Part shown: positions 12,301-21,265 of the stretch, in pieces
How the letters are laid out: each line of letters begins with the position of its first letter
How positions within the stretch are numbered: position 1 is the first letter of the stretch
Assembly (NCBI GenBank): GCA_949358305.1
Contig: OX442324.1
Span: forward strand, 3,168,001 to 3,232,000
Direction of reading: 5' to 3'
DNA length: 64,000 nucleotides
From: Strigamia acuminata
Taxonomy: Eukaryota > Arthropoda > Chilopoda > Geophilomorpha > Linotaeniidae
Notes under the pieces: generated by a model
Databases searched by the model: none
Seen by the model: only the letters and a program-made list of their open reading frames with translations
What the model was told of the DNA's origin: nothing
Position numbers and translations under genes: made by a program

Positions 12301-15300
12301 AAGTGACTATTCTGTGCGCGGAATCAGGTCATGTGTACTTAATTCTACAAGGGAATTTTCTCTGTTAGTTCAACGAACTGTCATCCAGCATTCAGTACCG
12401 TTTCAACTGCTGCTGCAATTCAAGAATTTTAAATTTTATTGCTTGGGAAAATTCAACTTGCCGTTTGAAATTGTGAAGACGTGAACCGGCGCCTTTAATT
12501 TGCCAACTGAATAGCAGCAAAAGGGGCAAGATTCATTAAATTAATTCAAAAGCGACATCAAACTTGGTGTTTCTAGTAATGAAAAAGTTTGTGAGAGTTG
12601 TTAATAGCAGAAATAGTGGCCATAACCACATTAATGGCAGTGGGGAACCGATATTTTACAGCGAACTCCCTGGAAATTGGAGAAATAAAAAAATAATAAT
12701 TTGGATTTGTTATGAATCGACATTTAGGAGATTTGTCTCTCCTCCTTCACGCCTGGATCTTGTTTTAAGAGAAATTGTTGGCACAACCACCCATCATCAT
12801 CAAGTGCTGGATTCTTGGCCACCGGCCTAGAGAAGTTGTATTATACTTAGATTGGAGTTTGCCCGGATCTTGTTGACTAAATTCTTTGAACAAGCACTAA
12901 AATGGGGTCATGACGACACCAATGCACACCAATGCGTGTTGTCAGCTAGAAAAAGCGCGGCGGGTGGAAATAGGATTTTGAGATCAAAAAGAGGAGAATT
13001 GTACTTTAAGAGATTGGGGTTTCTACAAGACGTGTTAATGGAAGATGCACGTGCACTGAAAGGAGGAAAAGTTGGACACGCGACTGCTCGAGGCCAAGGA
13101 CCCCACTCAAATTAAAAGTGGGCATTCAACGTCAATAAAGCGACCTTGTACAATCAGTCCAAGTTGGAGGGAAAAATACTCACTGGTTATTACTTATTGT
13201 ATTTGCCCAGCTGTCTTTTTTTTGTATAGGAAATAGTATATTTGAAACCTACCATGTCAATTTCAGAAACTGGGCCCATGCTTCTGACATTGATGTCAAT
13301 GTCAACAGCTGTAGGGGGACCTAAAGACGTATTAAAAATTCGTTACAAATCAATTTTCGATAAAGAGTTAACACAACTAACCCATATGCTTCAAAAATGT
13401 ATTTTACAGAATTAAGTACCGTATATTATTTGTACATTAGAGAGTTTGCGGGATGCATTTTTCCGTTATTTTGCTCCACGGTACACTATTTAAATAGTGT
13501 ATCGTGGAGCAAACAACATTTAGTGTATCGTTTTGAACACTAAAATAAAATATAGCGCAGCCAATCCGGTAGTTTTCCACTACTGCATTCGCCGCCATTT
13601 TAATTTCTTCGCTTTGACAACAATGAATTTGTATTGTGAATCGATAGGGAAAAACTTTCCCGCTTGGTGGCCGGTAACGCATTATAACAAAGGATTGTCG
13701 CATCTGTGTGTTCTTCTAATCTGTGGGCACGTATTAAGGTTTATAACATTGTTTTCTCTTTCACTTGGTTTTAATTCACAATAATAAAGCTGCTTCATTG
13801 TTTTGAAGCAGTAAAATACAACAATTGTCTCCAATTTTTTTCAAAAGAGACTGCTACAGTTTCGGTGATCACGTGACATAGTGAAATAGTGTAGTGATAA
13901 GGGAAAAATGCAGCCCGCAAAAACTTAATTTATCATTTTTCCCTTACACTATTTTTATACCGTATAGTGTTTAACTGTAAGGGAAAAATGCATCCCGCAA
14001 ACTCTCTACTAACTAATGCATTTCATAATACAATTGAAAAAATGCATTTGAGAATGCGTTCATATAATACATTTTTCATTTTACAAAATGTACTATGTAA
14101 CACAATCGTGTTGCAAGAGTTAACACGAGAATCTCATGTAAAATCCCATGTTAACCCTCATGGGATAACAAAAATAGGCACAATCACTATGCGCATTCAA
14201 TAAAGAATTAGCACTACAAGTATACCTGTTAACAGAAGTATTTACACGAGATTCTCGTGTCTAAATTGCTTGAAAACATGATGAAACTCGTGGCACATCC
14301 AGAGGTCGAGATATTACACGAGATTCTCGTGTTAAATCTCCGTCCACGACATAACACGATGATGTTACGCTTTGTTGAATGCGCCTTCTGTAAGGTCGTC
14401 TTAATGGTCGCACAACGAGTTTCGACACGATAATCACGTGTTAATTCTTACATCGTGTTGTGTTAAATTCTAATCAAGCTAAAGTGGCGTTTTAAACGCA
14501 TTTTCAGCCACTTTTGTGCAGAGGCAATCGTAATATTCGGCTTGGTTTTAAGCGGAAACGAAGTGCAGCGATGTTTGAAGTAAAGTGATGAATCGGGTGC
14601 GATTGGAAATGCATCTGAGTCAATCGAATTGTGGCAAATGCCTCGAACTCTCATTTCCATATCGAAGCAATCAACACCTCTTTAAAGCAAAAGGAAATGA
14701 AGTGAACAGGCAAAATATTCCTCTTGCCTTATCTCTGTCATTCACTTGTCACAGCAAATGAATGCAGATTCCCTAATTGCAGAACCTCAATTAAAACCAA
14801 CCTGAACATTTCGCACAAGATAAAAGCATTTTACCTCCGAAATCAGGCCGCAAATTGTTATCGTACGCGTCCAATAAGCTGTCGAGCAGTTTTGAAATGT
14901 TTTCGTGCTTGTTGATTTGGCTCGATTTGATCTGGATACTGAGAAACCGGAAACACAAAATTATCCTGTGGGAAACTAGGAATGGCGATTTGTTTCCAGC
15001 TGTGACTTGTGAGGCACGACACGAAACCGCAACAAGGGCGCAACAAGTTTGTTTTGTTGCAGCTTCATTGGGCTTGGTGCAAACTTAATTAAACTCGGAA
15101 AGCGCAGTTTTATGCACTGAAAATTGTTAAAATGTTAAGAGAAATTGTGGCTTGCGTAATTAAAGTGCAATAAAACTTAATTATTAATTAACTAGCTGCA
15201 TTCAAATTAGTCGTCGTTTTAGGTGTTTGTGTTTTTTGTTTTTGCAACGTTAAAAGATGTAAAAAAATAAATAAATAAATAAAAACAAACACTTTTTCGA

Positions 15301-15897
15301 TGCAGCTTGTTGTCATTTAGGATTCAGCACATTTGCATTAAAAAGTGGATTGTTGCACTAAAAAATTTATTTCTGCACTATAAAAGTGTTTTTCTGCATT
15401 AAAAAACGCATTTTTGCACTCTAAAAGTGGGTTGGTGCACCGAAAAGTGCATTTTTTTGCATGATTTCAATCAAATACAAGTTATTTCCATTTGGTTTTA
15501 GTTTTTAATAAAGACATAATTTTTGTGAGTTTTAATTCTTTAGAAGTCTCTGATCTCACAATATGACACGAAATAGCTTTTTTGAGATGTGCCAAACCTG
15601 TCATCTGTTGTCACGCAAGAACATACGAGCCAGCAATTTCGCAGCTTCTCGGCAGGCATAATCTACTCAGTTGTAATTCCCGAATTATATTCTGCTTGAA
15701 GACACTTTGTCAACACTTTGTGCTCGTCGAAATCAACTTTTTGGCAACATTTAATAGGAATCAGAGGAGGAAATGGGTTGGATAATCCTTTGATGGTCTT
15801 TTATGTGCCGTGCAATCGATACAAAATCAACTGACCTATTGAGATGGAGAGCAGGATCCAACATAAGCAACACGATGACCGCAAAGCAGACTTTCAT
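9399..15897 (-). CDS. GABA-receptor-like ion channel subunit, CG8916 type, complete
   Basis: Cys-loop receptor subunit of 416 residues. Exons: 15897-15836, 14938-14835, 13320-13253, 11373-11153, 10899-10817, 10763-10629, 10558-10406, 9903-9659, 9578-9399. Seen: signal peptide MKVCFAVIVLLMLDPALHL; LLDAYDNNLRPDFGG; NVRSMGPVSEIDM; TYSMDCYFRQTWIDRRLAF; Cys-loop C-LMNLANFPMDHQQ-C; M1 HMGYFVIQVYAPCTLLVVL; ATADRIALG; M2-M3 with TMTFLGMESRSALPKV and LDFFVVISFVFIFATIIQF; KVGSGELY; and M4 RVIFPLTFLLINLCYW at the end. The TFLGM and LDFF patterns suit the CG8916 branch better than GRD. A strong acceptor (cttcttctag) sits just before the start, so a 5' untranslated exon lies upstream, probably near 18250-18400. 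Introns 2-4 and 7 host repeats and small transposon-like elements. The last acceptor (9579) has a weak pyrimidine tract. Confidence 0.9.
9988..10368. mobile_element. Inverted-repeat-bounded element with an internal 19-bp tandem array
   Basis: In intron 7 of the CG8916-type gene, about 15 copies of a 19-bp unit (gaagaactagataactgcc) run from about 10031 to 10310. The array is bracketed by imperfect inverted repeats of about 36 bp: AGTTTGGACTGGCCTAACAT reads inward from 9988, and its counterpart reads inward from 10368 with about five mismatches. This array-inside-terminal-repeats design is common in non-autonomous DNA transposons. I could not find a target-site duplication. Confidence 0.7.
11482..12339. 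mobile_element. Foldback-type element with about 195-bp diverged inverted arms
   Basis: In intron 3 of the CG8916-type gene, 11482-11675 and 12141-12339 are diverged reverse complements. Outer ends: AGTACTCATAAC and GTCATGTGTACT. Matching landmarks inside the arms are GGTGGTACTCATAAC with its partner, GATGGTGCA with TGCACCATC, and ACCCAGAAT with ATTCTGGGT. The middle (11676-12140) has no coding capacity. Arms differ by many substitutions, so the copy looks old. Confidence 0.6.
13440..14006. mobile_element. MITE with 25-bp perfect terminal inverted repeats and TA duplication
   Basis: A 567-bp element in intron 2 of the CG8916-type gene. It starts GAGAGTTTGCGGGATGCATT and ends with the exact reverse complement over 25 bases. 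TA lies on each side (13438-13439 and 14007-14008). Inside is a 38-bp near-perfect palindrome (13473-13510, one mismatched pair) and an extra internal partial copy of the terminus near 13900. TA targets suit Tc1/mariner-like families. No transposase frame is present. Confidence 0.9.
14098..14465. mobile_element. Element rich in ACACGAG/CTCGTGT palindromes
   Basis: Bounded by TAACACAA and TTGTGTTA, with about 42 bp of imperfect inverted terminal similarity. It contains two exact copies of the 17-bp palindrome ACACGAGATTCTCGTGT (14244-14260 and 14316-14332) and two variants (14123-14139 and 14425-14441). A further internal inverted pair is built on GCGCATTCAA. It lies 91 bp from the preceding MITE, still inside the CG8916-type intron 2. 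Confidence 0.6.
15325..15465. repeat. Degenerate short tandem repeat in CG8916-type intron 1
   Basis: About five loose copies of a 26-28-bp unit of the form gcact-aaaagtg-gttttt-tgcatt. Spacing is regular but the copies are diverged. It lies between the leader exon (15897-15836) and the second coding exon (14938-14835). Confidence 0.5.
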
Positions 15898-16679
15898 GTT
15901 GTTCTAGAAGAAGTAAAGCAGAAGGTTCTGAATGCATTAAAACTCTTTTCCAGCATTAAAACTCATTGAATGGGGAGATTATTATACTACAAGTAAAAGA
16001 GTCACGTAAGCGGTATAGAATAGACTTAAGCTTCATTGCGTGCGTTTTTCAACTCGATTACACTAATTGAATTTAGCCCACACAACTCGAGCAGTTTTAC
16101 AGTTAAGAGAGAGGAAAACAACGTCAAACTTTTCTGCCTTATTTCATTTTTTCGTTTCATGTTTTTCGGTGTTTTTTTTCTTGTTTTTCCTGTTTTTTTT
16201 CTTGTTTTTCCTGTTTTTTTCATGTTTTTTAGGTTTTATTGCTATTTTTTGGGTTTTGTGTGTTTATTGGGGGGTTTATTTGGTTTTTAAGTGTTTTTTC
16301 CATTTTCTTAGGTTTTTCTTAGGTATTTTTTTTCTGCACCTCGATAAAAATTTTCAATAGTATCCGGACCCCACTTAAAATTAATTGCCGACCCCTGCCA
16401 TAAACAATCAACATGATCAAAAAACTGCAAAAGTTGAAACCGCAAGTGGGTTGTTCTAGTAGTTTGTCATTTGTTGGTGTGTTTGCTATCAGTATTGGTC
16501 TGTCCTGAGAGAAGTGAGAAATGTGTCTGTGTGCATAGGGTTATGTTGATACATTGTTAATTCCCAGGGTTGTTTAAACGCCATCTTTTGTTGAGAAATG
16601 TTTCCCATCGTGGCATTGTGAGGTTTGCTTCTGACAAGTGAGTTTGTGGTTGGGTTAAGGTTTGCCAACGATTGGAGTT

Positions 16680-16975
16680 GGCACCAGTCGCTATTTCCGT
16701 TGCTGGAGCTGGTTTACATTTCCGTCAAAAAAGACTGTTCTTTTAGGACGTAGTTCGACGTCAAAATTCAGTTACTACGGTGGCGGAACGGAGAACTACG
16801 TAGGAAGTGTATTTTTGTTGATGTTGTTGTGAAGTTGTTAATTCCTGGCAAGAGATGGCGCTGGTTTCCATTTCCGTTGCTGCTGCTGGTTTCTATTTCC
16901 GCTGTGTGGATTGTCCCATCAGACGTAGTTCTACATCAAAAACATAATTGTGTGGAACGAAGTCTGTCATCATTT
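16680..16975. repeat. Diverged direct duplication (about 175-bp offset)
   Basis: Two copies in direct orientation, about 16680-16810 and 16855-16975. They share blocks such as atttccgttgctg, gacgtagttc and the ending tggaacg/cggaacg. Related words recur at 23440-23490. Function unknown; probably a dispersed repeat fragment. Confidence 0.45.
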
Positions 16976-18989
16976 GTTGAAGGAATTTTTAATTTAATCA
17001 CCATTTACTTGTTAAACCCAAAAATTAAACTATACACAAATAAAAACAAAATAAATTCTTCATGCAGTACTTGATATAGGAGGAGATTTTTGTAGTTTCA
17101 GTAGTGAAAGTAGACATCAAGACTGACATTTAAAAAAAAATCGTCCCAATATATCATCTTTTCACTCAGATACAAGATTTTGAATTTCAAAAGTGATCAA
17201 AGTAAAACTTCGTGACTAAAACTGTAAATGTTGAAAAATCAATTACCCCCAACTGGAAATTGTCTGATTTTTTCTCAATTTTTGTCAGGAATCTAGTAGG
17301 AATTTAAAAAAAAAAAAAGAGGTGTGGAATATTTCATCGAAGGATTTTATTAACTTAAGTCGCAAGATTTTGACTCGTCACATCAACTGACATTTCCATC
17401 AAATTTTTTTTTTTTTAATTTGATTTTTTTTTTTTTTTCCCATGGAGCTTTCGGCACAAATTATTCATTTCTCATCATCATCGTTTGATCATATCCGCTT
17501 AATCAAATCTTGGCCGTTGGAACTGTTGAAACTGATTTACATACACAAAATTCTGATTTCCACTATTAATTTCGCTCCAATTAGCCATGTTTTCATTTTC
17601 CTAATTTACATTTGTTTTCCTAATTTAGTTTGACAGTCCGCCACTGGCTATCAATTTCATCTTCAATTTACCATCGATTTTGTTCCTCTCCTCAACTGTT
17701 TTGTGTTTACAAACCACTCAAGAAGTAATAAGAAAATGAAAGAAAGAAAAGCTTAGTTCTTTTTGTCCCCAACTTTTCATCTGCTTTTGTCATTTTTGCC
17801 ATTAAACACGAGTCCTTTGATCAAGAAGACAACGCAAGCTTTACTTCTATTATCCATTTAGCACACTAATTTGGTTCTTGTGGACATCAAATTGATTATG
17901 ATTCACTTTTTCTTTCTGTTCTCTATCAGAAAAACATTTTTCGAGTTAATTACAAATGGGAAAATCGATTAATATTGTATTGATTGTATGCAGGTGAAGG
18001 AGATGTTAATACACGTGTAGAATATTTAAAATTTAAAATAATTCAAAATTTTAATTTAATTTTGTTGGTTTTTTAAGTGGAGAAATTGAACATTTTAGGA
18101 GATGAAATATGAAATCGTTTTTGATGTAATTGTGGTTGAAAAGATTTTTTTTTAAATATATATTTGGAGAAATAGACATTGATTTAGGTATTTGTCGACA
18201 CGGTGCATGGCTGGTGCAACATGAATTAATAAATGTTTAAATTCTTACCTGGTACTAGTGAAGAGTGAATGTCATGTGCCGTGAAAGTATGTGACGTTGG
18301 CCAGCAGAACGAGCAAGATGCGCGCGTGCACGTCTAAATCCGGGCATCGTTCCAACCAAGTAAGATTTCCACGAATACACTCGATCGCATCGAGTGTGTG
18401 ATTCCTTGTGTAAACACTCTGGAAACTCACTTTTAATTTAAAAACTAATGAATTTTTTTTTTACATTTCATTTCTTGAGTGACCATAAACAATTTGAATT
18501 GTTTTATTGATGTAAAAGTAAAGAGAAAAATAATTTTGCTCATCGGAGGAAATAAATTGTTTTTTTTTTAAAAATTTATTTAGATATTATTTAATAGATG
18601 TTATATTTGTAAAACTTAAATTATGTGATATTGAGTTTGTTGATTTTGCGGTTTTTCGACGGCAGATGGCAACATGCAGCAGGAAGTAGGAGTTTATTTG
18701 ATTTTGTTATTGTTGCATGAAATAAACAAGGAACAGTAGACAGACACAGCACGCGAAAACCGCAATCAGCTTTTTGCTTAAATTACTCAATTAGTCCATC
18801 ACCTCGGATCAATTATTTTTTTGGTGTAAAATAAAAAGAAAAAGAAAAAAAATCAGTACCGCATTTCCAAGCTCGATTGAGATTTTTCCATCCACCGTAA
18901 TAATAGTTATTACTACTTTTTTTTTTTAATTAACAAGCAATTGATGACCTGTGACTCAAGTGACTGATACAAAGCACTCCGAGAAAGTG

Positions 18990-19046
18990 AATAAAAGACA
19001 TGCGACTCGATGCATGTTCTTCACAGCAACATCAGCTCAGCTAAAG
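18990..19046 (+). promoter_or_regulatory. Core promoter and short 5' leader of the His-rich gene
   Basis: A TATA-like AATAAAAG at 18990-18997 is followed by ATCAGCTCAG at 19031-19040, which resembles an arthropod initiator. The start codon follows at 19047. The neighbouring acidic-protein gene has the same TCAGCTCA word downstream of its TATA box. Confidence 0.4.
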
Positions 19047-19692
19047 ATGACGAAACTTGTAAGCACTCAAGTTCCAATGGAAATTTAACATTACAAAAAT
19101 TTGCAATGTTAAATCGCCATAGAACTTTCAATGGAAAATTTAACATTACAAATGTTTGCAATGTTAAAACTCCATAGAAACTTCGAGATTACATTTGTTC
19201 ACAATTTCATCTAATTTTCTTTCGCAGTCTCTTTTGTTCGTGGCTTTCTTTGCCCTGGTCATGATAATCGAAGCCGGGCATCATCATGGTCACCATGGTC
19301 ATGGACACGACCACGGTCACCACCATGGACATCACCATGGTCATCACCACGGACATGACGAAAAGCACGACCACCACCACAAGCACGACCACCACCATAA
19401 GCACGACCATCATCATAAACACGACCACAAACACGACCACGATCATAAACATGATCACGGACACCACCATGGACATCACCATGGACACCACCACAAACAC
19501 GGCCATGATCATGATCATAAACATGGTCACGATCACAAACATGACCATGGACACCACCACGGACACCACCACGATCATGACCACGGACATCACCACGGTC
19601 ATCATCATGGTCACGATCACGGACACCACCATGGACATCACCATGGTCATGATCACGGACACCACCATGACCATCACGGATGGCACCACTAA
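19047..19692 (+). CDS. Secreted histidine-rich repeat protein
   Basis: Two exons, 19047-19058 and 19228-19692, encode 158 residues. The tiny first exon gives MTKL; the second continues SLLFVAFFALVMIIEAG, so together they form a clean signal peptide. Without the first exon the frame has no ATG, which supports the splice. Everything after the signal peptide is made of His with Gly, Asp and some Lys, in units such as GHHHGH, HDHGHH and KHDHHH, ending in HHGWHH. Such sequences bind divalent metals (zinc, copper, nickel), so a secreted metal-binding or pH-responsive role is a reasonable inference. I recognise no named family. The repeat is imperfect at the DNA level, with His encoded by both cac and cat, so it is unlikely to be a simple microsatellite artefact. 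A poly(A) signal AATAAA is at 19881. Confidence 0.85.
19059..19227. repeat. Duplicated hairpin inside the His-rich gene intron
   Basis: The 169-bp intron contains two tandem copies (about 62 bp each). Both carry an inverted pair ttaacatt / aatgttaa separated by about ten bases, followed by ccatagaa. The duplication takes up most of the intron. Confidence 0.7.
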
Positions 19693-20117
19693 AAAATTTT
19701 ATCAAATACCAATACTGACTGCTTTGTATCCGTCAGTTGGGCTTATTTATGGTATCAAAGAGGATTTTGTCCCTTCCCTTAGATGTAGTTTCCTCGGAAT
19801 TTTTCTCACTCTATAAACGGAGAAATATATATGCACCATGTTCCCTGCATACAATGTACATAGTCTTAAGGAATTTAAGGAATAAATTTTAATTTTAATC
19901 GACTTTCCTGTTTCGTGCTTCATCTTTTTCTATTTCTTTTTTTTTCTCCTCATACGAATGCATTCCATATCCACGTCGCAAAAAATTCAAATGAACGACA
20001 CATGCTTTTAAATGGGGACAAAATGAAGTGAAGCAAGCAATAACCACTGACCTGATTTTCTATAGTTTTTGTTTCAATGAATCACGTATTTTTCTCTCTG
20101 CTGAGTCTGCTCGCGAG

Positions 20118-20177
20118 TATAAAGTCAAGATCAAAGTCGCTGTCAGCTCAAAAACTTCATTTCTGAATGGAGACCAG
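20118..20177 (+). promoter_or_regulatory. TATA box, initiator and 5' UTR exon of the acidic secreted-protein gene
   Basis: TATAAAG at 20118-20124 is followed 25 bases later by an initiator-like TCAGCTCA at 20143. The leader exon ends at 20177 before GTAAGA. The matching acceptor is at 20264, 18 bases before the start codon. The leader contains an ATG that after splicing would give only a seven-codon upstream frame. Confidence 0.6.
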
Positions 20178-20282
20178 GTAAGAATATTTCACAATCCCAT
20201 AAAATCACACAAAACGATTACCTCTCAGTCTTTCACCGATTCAAAATTCTCGCCATTTGCACAGTTTTGTACGCTAGTTGCT

Positions 20283-20654
20283 ATGACGACACTGCAATTG
20301 CACCATCTGTTGCTGCTTCTTGGAACGTTCGCTTCAGCAATTCCTACCGCCAGAGAGTACGGAGTTCGTTGTTATTTCACCTACACTTTAGAGGAGAAGG
20401 AAGAGCACTGCCAGGAATATGGACCTGATGCTAAAGACATGGCTAAGACTACGCCGCATGACCAAGTTCCAGAACAAGACGCGCCCCAAGAGGAAATCGT
20501 AGAAGGACCAATTGAAAACAACGAAGAAAATCAACATCCGGAATCGCAAGTCCAAGAGGGGCCATCGGAAGTAGGAGGAATAGAAGAAGAGCCAGATTAT
20601 TTCCACGAATACGATCACGATTTGATTATTCCGACGACGAATGCGAAAAAATAA
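20283..20654 (+). CDS. Small secreted acidic protein, unknown family
   Basis: A single coding exon for 123 residues. The start was chosen because it opens a signal peptide (TTLQLHHLLLLLGTFASA) after a spliced 5' leader. The frame remains open upstream to about 20028, but that part includes the leader intron and the TATA box. The mature part begins with two cysteines (VRCYFTYTLEEKEEHC) and then becomes Glu/Pro/Gln-rich and strongly acidic, ending DYFHEYDHDLIIPTTNAKK. I do not recognise it. It follows the His-rich secreted gene on the same strand and has a similar start-site word, so co-expression is possible. AATAAA near 20759 would end the transcript. Confidence 0.75.
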   Translation: MTTLQLHHLLLLLGTFASAIPTAREYGVRCYFTYTLEEKEEHCQEYGPDAKDMAKTTPHDQVPEQDAPQEEIVEGPIENNEENQHPESQVQEGPSEVGGIEEEPDYFHEYDHDLIIPTTNAKK

Positions 20655-21265
20655 TTCGAAACGAACAGTCAATGGAACTCGGAAGATTATTCAAAAGAGG
20701 AAGAGATGGCCAACGATCTTACGGTAAAACCATCTGTGAAAATCGAACGTCATAAAATAATAAAATGAATGATAACATTCAACCAGATTAACACCACCAA
20801 ATTTCGGCTTTCCGCCATCTTTTGCGTCACCGTCACAGTCAAGCTCAAGACCGTCGGAGTTATTACTGTAATTAAGGTAGGAATTCGAGAACAAAAAAAT
20901 GGTGGAATGAATAATTGGAAAAATCGTGCTGTAATTATTATTCCATCGAGACATCAACAATTGTTGCGCCCGTTGTTATTATTAAATCATTCGAAATGGC
21001 AGAAAGCGGTTCCTTATTCTAATCGGCCGCGGGAATACATCTAAATTGTCAATTTTGTCTTGAAATAACACAAATTTGCAAAGGATGTTTTTTGTCTTCT
21101 TTAATTTTTTTTTGTGAGCCGCCATTGTGAAATTCTTTGAACTTAAATTTTGAAGCCATCAAGTTCAGGCAAACACACAATGAGGCCAAACCAAACAAAA
21201 CGAGAATTCCATTATAATTCCACTACTTTTTTATAAGTGTCTACAATTTTTAAACAAAATTAAAT
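20655..21265. other. Intergenic, no gene recognised
   Basis: About 600 bases between the acidic secreted gene and the first LRR gene. It contains the probable poly(A) signal of the former (about 20759). From about 21153 it holds sequence that is duplicated upstream of the second LRR gene (about 23697). Open frames here lack motifs. Confidence 0.5.

Larger units (their letters stand above)
15898..19046. other. Non-coding region upstream of the CG8916-type gene
   Basis: About 3.1 kb without a supported reading frame. 16140-16330 is T-rich low-complexity sequence (repeated cttgtttttcctg words). 16680-16810 and 16855-16975 are a diverged direct duplication. A candidate minus-strand 5' untranslated exon ends at about 18249 in ctagtaccag followed by gtaagaat, and overlaps a CpG-containing block (18290-18420). 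Together with the strong acceptor just upstream of the 15897 start codon, this suggests the CG8916-type promoter lies near 18.4 kb. Confidence 0.5.

Noticed and set aside
12242-13115. Plus-strand frames of 80-88 codons in the CG8916-type intron
   Set aside because: No recognised motifs, and they partly overlap a foldback element; most likely chance or decayed transposon sequence.
19207-19816. Long frames of Met/Val or Thr/Ile composition across the His-rich gene
   Set aside because: Shadow frames of the cac/cat/gac repeat. Only the plus-strand His frame has a spliced signal peptide, promoter and poly(A) signal.
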